Shown: in pieces, positions 8,373 through 17,282 of the stretch
Layout: each line of letters begins with the position of its first letter
Position numbering within the stretch: position 1 is the stretch's first letter
Assembly: GCA_002840755.1 (NCBI GenBank)
Contig: PHBZ01000024.1
Span: 1-64,000 of the forward strand
DNA length: 64,000 nt
DNA from: Chloroflexi bacterium HGW-Chloroflexi-10
GTDB lineage: Bacteria > Chloroflexota > Anaerolineae > Anaerolineales > Anaerolineaceae
Direction: 5' to 3'
Notes under the pieces: model-generated
What the model was told of the DNA's origin: nothing
The model's database searches: none
The model's input: the letters and a program-made list of their open reading frames with translations, nothing else
Program-made: the position numbers and the translations under genes

Positions 8373-9719
8373 TTATAACTCAACAAAATATGAAGATGCT
8401 GCTCGATCAATTAAATCTTTATTTAAATCAGGTTCCACACCTAAATACCGCGCAATATCAATAATCTGATCACACAAATCTCTTGGATGAGATGCTCGCA
8501 AATTTCGGTTTGGTTTTATGTAATGTTCTTGCAACAGGTAGGCGAGACCTTGATCACTGTAATTAACCCCTTTTCCTGCGGAAACTCGGCGGAACAATTC
8601 GCGGTAATCTTCGTATGTTGGATCACCAATTTCAATCTTATGTCGTAATCGCCGTAAAAACGCCTCGTCCACCAGATCTTTTGGAGGCAAGTTAGTAGAA
8701 AAGATAACCAACACATCAAACGGAACTTCGATTTTCCGTCCAGTATGCAGGCTCATGAAGTCGATCCGATTTTCAAGCGGGACAATCCAACGATTCAATA
8801 AATCCCGCGGACGAACCAATTGTCGTCCAAAATCATCAATGAGTAAAATCCCACCATTCGCTTTTATTTGAAAAGGCGCTTCATAATACTTATTTGTGGT
8901 ATCAAACACCAGATCCAATCCAGCCATGGTTAACTCGCCACCAGTAACAATAAATGGCCTTCTAATGCGCAGCCACCGCGGATCTCGCCGCATACCGGTA
9001 CGTAAGGAACCTGTTCCGCTGGGTGTTGTGTCATCTTCACGAACTAATTGATGATTTACAGAGTCGTATAACTTAATCACCTGTCCATCCACATACAAGG
9101 AAAATGGAATAAACATGGTTTGTGCCTGCACAAGGTTTCCCACCGCCCTGGCAACACTTGTTTTGCCATTCCCGGGAGGTCCATACATAAAAATTGATGT
9201 TCCTGAATTAATCGCAGGTCCTAATTGGCCAAAAGTGGTTTCATTGATAACCAGATGAGATAATACCTGGCGCATTAAACGACTGGTCACCTGAATCCGA
9301 CCTCGGCCTTGTTTTAAAACTGAATCGTTGTAAACTGCCAGAGGAACCGGAGCAGGTCCCGCATATTGACTGCGTTCCAATGCTTCACGAGCCCGGTTAA
9401 TTCCAGCGCCTGTGATCGCATATACATACGAACCTTCACCTAATCCCATTTGTGATGTTCGTACTTCCACAAGCTTTTCACGTTTTAAAATTTCCAGAAT
9501 CTGGTCAACAACACCAGTAAATGGCAAAGCCATTTCTTCAGCCAGCTTAAACCCGGAGGTATATCCCTGGAAATACATCACCTTTAATGTTAAATCTTGT
9601 AACCATAGAGGAGACAGGCCGGTTTGTTCCAGATTTGAGATAGGTGGTGGTATAAATGCCTTCTGACCAATACCTCCCGTAGAAATTGGACTAGTTCCTT
9701 TAGCAGACTGAGCAGCCAT
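8373..9719 (-). CDS. AAA+ ATPase with N-terminal winged-helix-like region
   Basis: 448 residues. Residues ~30-110 look like a small winged helix (LTLKVMYFQGYTSGFKLAEEM, ILEILKREKLVEVR). An AAA+ module follows: Walker A GPPGNGKTS, Walker B GILLIDDFGRQ, sensor 1 VIFSTNLPP, arginine-finger region FLRRLRHKIEI. Proteins of this shape occur widely in Chloroflexota and some other phyla, but I know of no established role. Likely cytosolic remodelling ATPase. GGAGG lies 6 nt before the ATG and is abutted by an 18-nt palindrome (9729-9746). Confidence 0.8.
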   Translation of the reverse strand: MAAQSAKGTSPISTGGIGQKAFIPPPISNLEQTGLSPLWLQDLTLKVMYFQGYTSGFKLAEEMALPFTGVVDQILEILKREKLVEVRTSQMGLGEGSYVYAITGAGINRAREALERSQYAGPAPVPLAVYNDSVLKQGRGRIQVTSRLMRQVLSHLVINETTFGQLGPAINSGTSIFMYGPPGNGKTSVARAVGNLVQAQTMFIPFSLYVDGQVIKLYDSVNHQLVREDDTTPSGTGSLRTGMRRDPRWLRIRRPFIVTGGELTMAGLDLVFDTTNKYYEAPFQIKANGGILLIDDFGRQLVRPRDLLNRWIVPLENRIDFMSLHTGRKIEVPFDVLVIFSTNLPPKDLVDEAFLRRLRHKIEIGDPTYEDYRELFRRVSAGKGVNYSDQGLAYLLQEHYIKPNRNLRASHPRDLCDQIIDIARYLGVEPDLNKDLIDRAASSYFVEL

Positions 9720-9728
9720 ATATCCTCC

Positions 9729-9746
9729 AATAATAAATTTATTATT
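9729..9746. repeat. AT-only 18-nt palindrome next to the AAA ATPase ribosome site
   Basis: AATAATAAATTTATTATT reads the same on both strands. On the minus strand it ends directly before the GGAGG ribosome site of the AAA ATPase gene. It could be an operator or a weak mRNA hairpin affecting initiation; AT richness means chance is also possible. Confidence 0.4.
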
Positions 9747-9828
9747 GCATCCATAATAAACGGAGAAAATCCGTCCAGATCTATTTTTATTATTTCAAGT
9801 TAATGATAATAACTCATGAAACAACTTC

Positions 9829-9837
9829 ATTATAGCA
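9829..9837 (-). promoter_or_regulatory. Extended -10 promoter for the AAA ATPase/GDPD/dehydratase operon
   Basis: On the minus strand the sequence reads TGCTATAAT, a perfect extended -10 element, about 110 nt upstream of the ATG at 9719 and downstream of the recJ stop. No convincing -35 is seen, which is usual for extended -10 promoters. Confidence 0.45.
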
Positions 9838-9869
9838 TGCGCATTCAAAAATTATTTTGTTAAATCTTG

Positions 9870-11558
9870 TCAATTGGATGATTTTAAATCCTTTACATTC
9901 AATTGAGTGTACCTATTTCCATTAAAATTATTTTCCGAAATAGAATACAGCAAATCAATCTTGGAGGGCATCGCTTTCATCCAATACCCAAGATGAAATC
10001 CAATTGCATCATAAGTAATTGCTCCATCCTGGACGATTAATTTTAAATGATTTTTATCTTTTCCAACAGCGTGAGCTTGTTTCACGTTAACATTACGGGA
10101 AACAAACATTGCCTCCGGATTAGCAGCTCCTATCGGCTCCAATCGCAATAAATCTTTCAGTATGGTGGCTGGGATTGATTTTAATGGGATTTCCATATCT
10201 GCCCGTAATTTGGGTTGGATCACCTTGTTTTCCAGTGCAACCCTGGACAAATGAACCAATCTTTCCATAAGTTCTGGGACATTCTCGTTAGCAACAGTAA
10301 AACCTGCTGCCATAGCATGACCACCGTGTTGTAAGAGCAAATCATTACATTGATCCAGAGCCTGGATGATATGAAATTCCGGTATACTTCTACAAGAAGC
10401 GCGTGTATTTACATCTCCACGGAAACCAATTATTGATGGCCGGTAATAAAACTCTGTCAATTTTGCTGCTACCAAACCCACAACACCGGAATTAAATGCC
10501 TCATCTACAGCAAACAAAAGATATTCATCAAAATCTTGTAATTGTTCTTCAGCTTTTAATTGAATATCTCTGGTTAAATGCTGCCGTTCACGATTAAGAT
10601 CATCCAGCTCCTGAGCAAGCATACCGGCATTATACAAATCATCACTGAGCAAGATGTTCAAAGCCATGCGGGGTGACTTCAAACGACCGGCTGCATTTAA
10701 CCGAGGTGCTATTCCAAAACTAATATCACTGGCGGCCAGTGAATCCATCCTTAACCCGGCGCATTTAATTAACGCCGTCAATCCTACCCGTTTTCCCATG
10801 CGCATCAGTTTAAGGCCTTCGTGAACAATAAACCGGTTCTCTCCAATTAAAGGTACAACATCCGCAACCGTGCCTAAAGCCGCCAAATCCAACCATTGAG
10901 CTGCTTCAGTTCCGGATATTGGTCTGGTCATTAATAGAGCCTGAGCAACTTTATAGGCCAGACCTGCTCCACATAAAAATTTGTCCGGGTATAAATCGCC
11001 GGGCAAGTGCTGGCAAACAATAGCCACCACTTCCGGAAGAATTTCACCTGGTTCGTGATGATCGGTAACAATAATCCCCATTCCCTTTTTACTAGCATAA
11101 GCTAACTCAAGAGGAGATCGAATACCGCAATCAACAGTTATTACTAATTTAACCCCCTGTTCCAATAAAGAATCCAACGCTTTCGTGTTTACTCCATAAC
11201 CTTCATCAAATCGGTCAGGAATATATGGCACCACATCCGAACCGTAGGCTTGCAAAACCTGGGTTAGCAATGCTGTCGCGCTAATTCCATCAACATCATA
11301 ATCTCCATATACTGCAATTTTTTCATGGGCATCTATTGCTCGGATGATACGATCCACTGCTTGTTTCATTTGCAGAAACAAGAAAGGATCGTAATTATTC
11401 TTCTGGAGAAGAAAAAATTGAGATATAGCCTCTTCACTGGTTATCCCGCGATTAAATAATAATTGTTGGAGAATGTTTGAATATCCATTCAATTCTTCCT
11501 GTATATTTTCCGGAATAATCGGCGCAATATCCCATTCTTTTTCCATTGGGAAAACCAT
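9870..11558 (-). CDS. recJ: Single-stranded-DNA-specific exonuclease RecJ
   Basis: 562 residues from the ATG at 11558. The frame is open 18 codons further up, but that part overlaps the end of alr, while GAAGAGGTG lies 5 nt before this ATG and 10 nt separate it from the alr stop. DHH-family phosphoesterase motifs are present: VYGDYDVDGISATALL, VITVDCG, VTDHHEPG, and the DHHA1 motif HGGHAMAAGFT. RecJ is the 5'-to-3' single-strand exonuclease of recombination and mismatch or base-excision repair, acting in the cytosol with Mg2+/Mn2+. Likely cotranscribed with alr. Confidence 0.93.
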   Translation of the reverse strand: MVFPMEKEWDIAPIIPENIQEELNGYSNILQQLLFNRGITSEEAISQFFLLQKNNYDPFLFLQMKQAVDRIIRAIDAHEKIAVYGDYDVDGISATALLTQVLQAYGSDVVPYIPDRFDEGYGVNTKALDSLLEQGVKLVITVDCGIRSPLELAYASKKGMGIIVTDHHEPGEILPEVVAIVCQHLPGDLYPDKFLCGAGLAYKVAQALLMTRPISGTEAAQWLDLAALGTVADVVPLIGENRFIVHEGLKLMRMGKRVGLTALIKCAGLRMDSLAASDISFGIAPRLNAAGRLKSPRMALNILLSDDLYNAGMLAQELDDLNRERQHLTRDIQLKAEEQLQDFDEYLLFAVDEAFNSGVVGLVAAKLTEFYYRPSIIGFRGDVNTRASCRSIPEFHIIQALDQCNDLLLQHGGHAMAAGFTVANENVPELMERLVHLSRVALENKVIQPKLRADMEIPLKSIPATILKDLLRLEPIGAANPEAMFVSRNVNVKQAHAVGKDKNHLKLIVQDGAITYDAIGFHLGYWMKAMPSKIDLLYSISENNFNGNRYTQLNVKDLKSSN

Positions 11559-11568
11559 AAACACCTCT

Positions 11569-12705
11569 TCAGGGATTGATATAAATCCTGGGAATTCTGG
11601 CTGCAAGGCCACAAGTTACTTCATAAGCAATGGTTCCCCAGCGCCCAGCAACTTCTTCGGCTCTAATCTCGACGTCACCTTGCTTTCCAATAAGTACTAC
11701 ATCATCACCAGGTATAGCTTTTTCTACTTCATCCAATAAAATCATACACTGATCCATACATACAGTACCAATGACAGGTACACGTTTCCCGCGAATTAAT
11801 ACCTCATTATCTGGGACCCTGCGGAAGCCATCACCATACCCGACAGAAATTACTCCGATCCGTTCTGTAGCCCTGGTAAAATATTTATGACCATAACTGA
11901 TACCAGTTCCAGCCGGCATATTTTTCACCGAAGTTAATGTTGTTTTCCAACTTAATGCCACCTGGAATTCATGCGGAACCGGCACTTCCTCGGAAGGATT
12001 CAGCCCATAAATAGCTATTCCTGGTCGAATTAAATTGTAACGCGATTTCGGAAAGATTATTGATGCCGCTGAATTTGCTGCATGAACCCACTGAAAATGG
12101 CAATTCCGTTCTTCTAAATTCTCCAAAATTTGATTAAAGTTTAATAATTGAAGTTCCGTAGTACCTGTTGCTGGTTCATCAGCCTTGGCCAGGTGAGTAA
12201 ATATCCCTTCAATTCGGATTTTGGAATGCCGGCAAATTTCCTGCAAAAAAGGAATGGACTCTTGATCGAAAAAACCAAGCCGGCCCATCCCGCTATCTAT
12301 TTTTAAATGCGCCCGTAATGGCGTTGAGATTTGCCTGGCCTGGTCGTTATAAAGATTATACGTTTCGATGTTATGAATTGTTACGCAAATATTTAAATTT
12401 GCCGCAATCTTGGCGCCCTCTGGCATGGTATGACCAAGGATTAAAATGTCTGTTTTAATACCTTGTTGTCTGAGCAGGACAGCCTCATCCAGGCGGGCAA
12501 CACCCAACCATTTTACCCCGGCTTTTTCTGCCGCTCTGGCGGTTTCAACAATACCATGTCCATAGGCATTGGCTTTTATTACCGCCATTACCGATGTCCC
12601 ACTGATATTCTGCAATTGGAAAATATTATTTCGAATTGAACTCAAATCAATTTCCAGCCAGGTTGGGTGTATAGAATTTGACATGCTCCATAGTATAATC
12701 GACAA
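11569..12705 (-). CDS. alr: Alanine racemase (canonical copy)
   Basis: 378 residues from a TTG at 12705, which has AGGA 6 nt upstream; an ATG seven codons in (12684) is the alternative but has GGAG only 1 nt away. The PLP lysine motif AVIKANAYGHG is fully canonical, the catalytic Tyr is in GTGISYGHKY, and the C-terminal domain carries SVGYGDGFRR and GTVCMDQCMI. It supplies D-alanine for peptidoglycan. It is followed by recJ and divergent from tgt. It is much closer to consensus than the paralogue at 958-2058, so this is the likelier housekeeping racemase. Confidence 0.92.
   Translation of the reverse strand: MSIILWSMSNSIHPTWLEIDLSSIRNNIFQLQNISGTSVMAVIKANAYGHGIVETARAAEKAGVKWLGVARLDEAVLLRQQGIKTDILILGHTMPEGAKIAANLNICVTIHNIETYNLYNDQARQISTPLRAHLKIDSGMGRLGFFDQESIPFLQEICRHSKIRIEGIFTHLAKADEPATGTTELQLLNFNQILENLEERNCHFQWVHAANSAASIIFPKSRYNLIRPGIAIYGLNPSEEVPVPHEFQVALSWKTTLTSVKNMPAGTGISYGHKYFTRATERIGVISVGYGDGFRRVPDNEVLIRGKRVPVIGTVCMDQCMILLDEVEKAIPGDDVVLIGKQGDVEIRAEEVAGRWGTIAYEVTCGLAARIPRIYINP
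12694..12699 (+). promoter_or_regulatory. -10 element for tgt
   Basis: Perfect TATAAT 24 nt upstream of the tgt ATG, in the short divergent gap with alr. No recognisable -35 at 17 bp, so strength is uncertain. Confidence 0.35.
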
Positions 12706-12722
12706 ATCATTTCCTACAAGTT

Positions 12723-13889
12723 ATGACAAATTATTATCAGGTAAAACAATTGAAGAACTTTAATTTTGAGATCATCGCAAAAAATCAGAATGCCCGTGCT
12801 GGAAAATTCTATACCCCACATGGCGTTATTGAAACACCAGTATATGCACCCGTTGGTACACAAGCAGTTGTAAAAACCCTCACCAGCTCACAACTGGCAG
12901 AAACTGGTGCATCATTGGTATTATCCAATACATATCACCTGTATTTACGACCTGGAGCCGAATTAATCGCTGAAATGGGCGGTTTGCATCATTTTATGCA
13001 TTGGGATAAACCAATGTTAACCGATTCGGGCGGATTTCAGGTTTTTTCATTATCAGGTATTCGAAAAATCGATGATGATGGTGTCACATTTCGCAGCCAT
13101 ATTGATGGATCCAAGCATCGCTTTACACCTGAAATTGCCGTAGAAATTCAAGAAAAATTAGGCGCAGATATTATCATGGCTTTTGATGAATGTGCGTCAC
13201 CCTATGATGAAAAATATATCCGCGTCGCGATGGAACGCACACACGCCTGGGCTGAACGCTGCATAAATGCCAAAAAACGTGACGACCAGGCCCTCTTTGG
13301 GATCGTCCAGGGTGGGATCTTTCCCGAAATGCGGAAACTGTCAGCAGAGTTCATCAGTTCTCTCGATTTTCCCGGTCATGCCATTGGTGGTCTGTCCGTA
13401 GGCGAAACAAAAACTGAAATGTACCAAACCATAGAGGTAGTAAATCAAATTCTACCAGTTGAAAAACCACGCTATCTTATGGGTGTAGGTACTCCCGAAG
13501 ATCTGGTTTATGGTGTGTTACGTGGCATCGATATTTTTGATTGTGTTTTAGCAACCCGTTTGGCCAGACACTCTTCCGCAATTACTTATGCTGGGCGAAT
13601 TAACTTGATGAACGTCAAATATGCCCGGGATGATCGACCTGTTGAACCTGGATGCACCTGTTATACCTGCCAAACCTATTCAAAAGCCTATATCCGCCAT
13701 TTAATCGCGGCAAAAGAAAGCCTTTCAGGAACATTAATTTCCATTCATAATATACACATGCTGCAATGTTTAATGAAAGATTTACGCAATGCAATTATTG
13801 AGAACCGGATAGAGGAATTCTCAAATCACTTTTTATCAAACTATGAATATAAACCAGGTCAGACCGCTGATCGAATCATGAAAGGATAA
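12723..13889 (+). CDS. tgt: tRNA-guanine transglycosylase (queuine tRNA-ribosyltransferase)
   Basis: 388 residues. Replaces guanine-34 of GUN-anticodon tRNAs with preQ1. Visible: substrate site DSGGFQVFSL, GIVQGG, IGGLSVGE, the catalytic Asp in GIDIFDCVLATRLARH, and the zinc site CTCYTC...H near residues 310-340. First gene of a likely plus-strand run with uppP, the sulfur-carrier gene and the TtuA-like gene; uppP follows after 6 nt. Length is normal for the family. The ribosome site upstream is poor. Confidence 0.95.
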   Translation: MTNYYQVKQLKNFNFEIIAKNQNARAGKFYTPHGVIETPVYAPVGTQAVVKTLTSSQLAETGASLVLSNTYHLYLRPGAELIAEMGGLHHFMHWDKPMLTDSGGFQVFSLSGIRKIDDDGVTFRSHIDGSKHRFTPEIAVEIQEKLGADIIMAFDECASPYDEKYIRVAMERTHAWAERCINAKKRDDQALFGIVQGGIFPEMRKLSAEFISSLDFPGHAIGGLSVGETKTEMYQTIEVVNQILPVEKPRYLMGVGTPEDLVYGVLRGIDIFDCVLATRLARHSSAITYAGRINLMNVKYARDDRPVEPGCTCYTCQTYSKAYIRHLIAAKESLSGTLISIHNIHMLQCLMKDLRNAIIENRIEEFSNHFLSNYEYKPGQTADRIMKG

Positions 13890-13895
13890 AGCACT

Positions 13896-14717
13896 ATGAC
13901 AATCTGGCAAGCAATTATCCTGGGCATTATTCAAGGACTCACCGAATTCTTACCTGTATCCAGTTCTGGACATCTCGTTATTGCACCTTATTTGTTCGGT
14001 TGGCAAATCCCAGAGAGTCAAATATTCCCGTTCGATGTTTTAGTACAATGGGGAACTCTTCTGGCTGTAATTATTTATTTTCGGAAGGATTTGTGGGGAA
14101 TTGTAAGAGATTTTTTGGTTGGAATTTTTCAAAAAAAACCATTTGGTTCAACGAATGCACGGATGGGTTGGTACCTGGTCATTGCCACAATTCCCGCTGT
14201 AGTAATTGGCTTTTTATTTAAAGATGCAATTGAACAGGTTTTTCATTCTGTATTGGCTACTGCACTCTTTTTGTTGGTTACAGCTGGATTATTAATAATC
14301 AGTGAAAAGATACAAAAGACCAGTAAAGATCTCTCAAAAATGAACTGGGTAGATGCTTTAGTTATCGGTTTCTGTCAGGTTCTATCCATTCTTCCAGGCG
14401 TTTCTCGATCTGGTTCAACCATCGCTGGTGGATTATTTCGAAATATCCACCGTACCGAGGCAGCCCGTTTTTCTTTTTTGATGTCTATTCCTGTGATGTT
14501 AGGGGCTGGATTATTAAGTCTGGATGATTTGTTTGAAATACCCAATTTATTATCTTTCGCTCCATCGATGGTGGTTGGATTCATTAGTGCCGCTATTGTT
14601 GGTTTTTTATCCATCCATTGGCTACTTAAATTCCTTAACAAAAACAAGTTAATTTATTTTGCATATTATTGTATTATCTTATCGGTTTTGACCGTCATTA
14701 TTTTTCTGGTAAGATAA
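13896..14717 (+). CDS. uppP: Undecaprenyl-diphosphatase (BacA/UppP type)
   Basis: 273 residues, polytopic membrane protein (about 8 helices). Diagnostic motifs: GLTEFLPVSSSGHL (residues ~14-28) and PGVSRSGSTIAGG in the second half, which together form the active site with Glu and Arg/Ser residues. It dephosphorylates C55-PP to recycle the lipid carrier of cell-wall synthesis and gives bacitracin tolerance. AAAGGA precedes the ATG; the gene begins 6 nt after tgt ends. Confidence 0.95.
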   Translation: MTIWQAIILGIIQGLTEFLPVSSSGHLVIAPYLFGWQIPESQIFPFDVLVQWGTLLAVIIYFRKDLWGIVRDFLVGIFQKKPFGSTNARMGWYLVIATIPAVVIGFLFKDAIEQVFHSVLATALFLLVTAGLLIISEKIQKTSKDLSKMNWVDALVIGFCQVLSILPGVSRSGSTIAGGLFRNIHRTEAARFSFLMSIPVMLGAGLLSLDDLFEIPNLLSFAPSMVVGFISAAIVGFLSIHWLLKFLNKNKLIYFAYYCIILSVLTVIIFLVR

Positions 14718-14761
14718 AAAAACATATTGGTTTCCACAGGTATTGGTAGAAGGTGTGTGAT

Positions 14762-14962
14762 ATGTCCGTTACAATCATTATTCGAAAAAAAACATTCGAG
14801 ATAGAAAACACCCAGGATCTCAACGTCCGAAAAGCAATGGATTCAGTAAATATCCTCCCGGAAGCTTATCTGGCTGTTAGAAATGGCGAAATTTTAACGG
14901 AACGTGAAATTCTTAGAGATGGCGATATAGTAAAATTTATCCCGGTGATTTCTGGCGGCTAA
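14762..14962 (+). CDS. Small ubiquitin-fold sulfur carrier (ThiS/MoaD/TtuB-like)
   Basis: 66 residues from the ATG at 14762; AAGGTG lies 6 nt upstream, and the in-frame GTG three codons earlier sits inside that ribosome site, so it is rejected. A beta-grasp carrier: hydrophobic strand at the start, ...DGDIVKFIPVISGG at the end. The free C-terminal Gly-Gly is the hallmark of carriers that are adenylated and thiocarboxylated. The next gene begins 2 nt after the stop and encodes a TtuA-type thiolase, so this is probably its sulfur donor (TtuB role). Activation by a MoeB/ThiF-type E1 is expected, but none is in the window. Confidence 0.8.
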   Translation: MSVTIIIRKKTFEIENTQDLNVRKAMDSVNILPEAYLAVRNGEILTEREILRDGDIVKFIPVISGG

Positions 14963-14964
14963 TA

Positions 14965-15906
14965 ATGAGATGCCGGAAATGTAACCAAAAAGCAATCATC
15001 AACATGCGCCAGCACAAACTGGCACTTTGTAGAAACCATTTCCCTGATTGGATTCTGGAACAAACTCAACGCTTCATTGATAAATACAAAATGTTTACTA
15101 AGGAACAAAAAATTCTGGTAGCTGTTTCCGGGGGAAAAGATTCTTTAGCATTATGGGATGTTTTGCAAAAATTGGGATACCAAACAGGTGGATTACACAT
15201 AAATTTAGGAATTCAATCAGAAGAGAATTATTCCAATTTATCCCAACAAATTACACAAGCTTTTGCCAATAAACGGGGCTTAACCTTACATATTGAAAAT
15301 ATTGAAGAAAAATATGGGTGCAGTACCCCCCAATTATCACATCTGGCTTCTCGTGGGAAAGACAAACCCTGCGCAGTTTGCGGCCTGGTGAAAAGACACA
15401 CCATGAATGAAATTGCTTCAGTATACAATTATGATGTATTGACTACCGGACATAATTTGGATGATGAGGTAGCAGTATTATTTAACAATGTCTTGAGCTG
15501 GCAAGTTGATTTTTTAAAGCGGCAATCACCTGTTTTACCGGCAAAAGTAGGCCTTTTAAAAAAAGCTAAACCATTTTGTCGATTTTATGAAAAAGAAACA
15601 GCCGCTTATGCAATATTAAACGGTATCGAATATATCGAAGAAGAATGTCCCCACGTGATGGGGAGTACTACATTGCACCATAAAGAGTTGTTAAACGCGT
15701 TAGAAAACAAAAGTGCCGGCTCGAAACTGGCATTTTATTTGAAATTTCTTAAAGCAAAAGAGTCTCTGTTTTTAAATCTGGATGAAAACCTTGCGCCACA
15801 TGACCTGTTATTTACCTGCCCTAATTGTGGACAACCAACACCACAACCTGGAAACTGTACATTTTGTAAAGTGATCCAAAAAGCAACATTAAAGCTAGCC
15901 GAATAA
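14965..15906 (+). CDS. TtuA/NcsA-type tRNA 2-thiolation enzyme
   Basis: 313 residues. N-terminal zinc finger (Cys3, Cys6, Cys22, His25), PP-loop ATPase SGGKDS (55-60), iron-sulfur cysteines Cys136 and Cys139 in KPCAVCG plus Cys228 in EECPHV, and a C-terminal zinc finger (CPNCG...CTFC). This is the layout of TtuA (2-thiouridine/5-methyl-2-thiouridine-54 in thermophile tRNA) and archaeal/eukaryal Ncs6 (2-thiouridine-34). The enzyme adenylates the target uridine and accepts sulfur from a thiocarboxylated carrier, here most likely the adjacent 66-residue protein. Which tRNA position is modified cannot be told from sequence. Confidence 0.85.
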   Translation: MRCRKCNQKAIINMRQHKLALCRNHFPDWILEQTQRFIDKYKMFTKEQKILVAVSGGKDSLALWDVLQKLGYQTGGLHINLGIQSEENYSNLSQQITQAFANKRGLTLHIENIEEKYGCSTPQLSHLASRGKDKPCAVCGLVKRHTMNEIASVYNYDVLTTGHNLDDEVAVLFNNVLSWQVDFLKRQSPVLPAKVGLLKKAKPFCRFYEKETAAYAILNGIEYIEEECPHVMGSTTLHHKELLNALENKSAGSKLAFYLKFLKAKESLFLNLDENLAPHDLLFTCPNCGQPTPQPGNCTFCKVIQKATLKLAE

Positions 15907-15908
15907 AA

Positions 15909-15932
15909 AAGTCCTCTTTCGAGGACTTTTTT
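15909..15932. terminator. Bidirectional intrinsic terminator between the TtuA-like gene and glnA
   Basis: Stem AAGTCCTC (15909-15916) / GAGGACTT (15921-15928), loop TTTC, T tract on the plus strand and A tract before it, so it can end transcription from both convergent genes. Confidence 0.9.
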
Positions 15933-15944
15933 ATATTCGATCAA

Positions 15945-17282
15945 TTAAGCCGTTTCAAGATAACGTTCTTTTTCCCAATCGGTTACATGAATACGATATT
16001 CATCCCATTCATTCCGTTTTGCGCGAATGAAAGCTCCACTTAAATTTTCTCCCAGGCTATTGCGCACTACTTCATCTTTTTCCATTTCATCCAACGCTTC
16101 CCGCAAAGAACCCGGTAATTCACGAATACCCATAGCATAGCGTTCTTCTGTGGATAATTCATAAATATTAACGTGATTGAGTCCCTTTGGCGCAGCCAAT
16201 TTGTTATCAACCCCATCCAATGCAGCGGTTAACATGGCAGTAAATTGCAGGTAAGGATTTCCGGAGGGATCAGGGCAGCGCAATTCAATACGGACTGCTT
16301 TGTCTTTGCCGGGTGTATAACGGGGTATGCGAATCAATGCAGAGCGATTAACTCCTGCCCAACCAATATAAACCGGTGCTTCGTATCCTGGAACTAACCT
16401 TTTATATGAGTTTACTGTAGGTGATAAAATGGCCGAGAGCCCACGGGCGTGCTTCAATTGACCAGCGATAAAGCTATATGCCAGGCTGGAAAGATTGAAT
16501 TCGTCATTCGGGTCAAAGAACATATTATTTCCATCAAAATCAAATAAGGATTGATGACAATGCATCCCGGAGCCATTGATCCCAAATACCGGTTTTGGCA
16601 TGAAAGAGGCCACTAAACTATGTTGAGCTGCGATAGCTTTGACTGTATATTTCAAGGTCAATACATTGTCTGCTGTACGCAGTGCCTCATCAAACTTGAA
16701 ATCAATTTCATGTTGTCCCAATGCTACTTCATGGTGACCAACTTCCACTTCCAAACCCATGGCAGAAAGCGCGGTCATTAATTCGGTGCGTACGCGCACA
16801 GCCTCATCATTGGGTGAAAAATCAAAATAACCACCTACATCATGTGGAACAGGGTTGATTACATCTCCCCCATTTCGACGGAATAAGAAAAATTCCGGTT
16901 CCGGCCCCACATTGAAAATATATCCGCGTTTTTTTAGTTCTTCCAGTTTTCTTTTTAAAACTCCCCGGGGATCGCCTTCAAACGGTCTTCCATCGGGATA
17001 ATAAATTTCGCAGAAAAATCGTGCCCGTTTGTTATCTTCCGGAGACCATGGCAGAACCGCATAGGTATCCATATCAATTCTTAAATGCATATCGCTTTCT
17101 TCAATTCGGGCAAAACCTTGAACCGATGAACCATCAAACCAGACCCCATCGGTCAGTGCTTCTTCCAACCGTTTTACAGGTGCATCTACACTTTTAACTG
17201 TTCCGGTTACATCCGTAAATTGATAAGAAACATACCTAACTCCATCTGCCTTTACGCGCTCCAACAATTCTTTTTTATCCAT
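15945..17282 (-). CDS. glnA: Glutamine synthetase type I
   Basis: 445 residues from the ATG at 17282, which has GGAGG 6 nt upstream; the in-frame ATG four codons earlier overlaps that site. Dodecameric ATP-dependent synthesis of glutamine from glutamate and ammonium. Motifs: WFDGSSVQGF, GPEPEFFLF, glutamate/ATP site NGSGMHCHQSL, KRLVPGYEAPVYIGW and the ammonium-site loop. Size and sequence fit the GSI-alpha group (Firmicutes-like), which lacks the adenylylation loop; NIYELSTEER occupies the matching area, so control is more likely by gene expression or feedback. A ~360-nt leader with a terminator lies upstream. Confidence 0.95.
   Translation of the reverse strand: MDKKELLERVKADGVRYVSYQFTDVTGTVKSVDAPVKRLEEALTDGVWFDGSSVQGFARIEESDMHLRIDMDTYAVLPWSPEDNKRARFFCEIYYPDGRPFEGDPRGVLKRKLEELKKRGYIFNVGPEPEFFLFRRNGGDVINPVPHDVGGYFDFSPNDEAVRVRTELMTALSAMGLEVEVGHHEVALGQHEIDFKFDEALRTADNVLTLKYTVKAIAAQHSLVASFMPKPVFGINGSGMHCHQSLFDFDGNNMFFDPNDEFNLSSLAYSFIAGQLKHARGLSAILSPTVNSYKRLVPGYEAPVYIGWAGVNRSALIRIPRYTPGKDKAVRIELRCPDPSGNPYLQFTAMLTAALDGVDNKLAAPKGLNHVNIYELSTEERYAMGIRELPGSLREALDEMEKDEVVRNSLGENLSGAFIRAKRNEWDEYRIHVTDWEKERYLETA

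Noticed and set aside
11559..11612. Upstream in-frame extension of recJ
   Set aside because: It lies inside the end of alr and has no ribosome site, whereas GAAGAGGTG sits just before the ATG at 11558.
12678..12699. TTGACA plus TATAAT near the tgt/alr gap as a full promoter
   Set aside because: The spacer is only about 10 bp, too short for a sigma-70-type promoter; only the -10 is reported.
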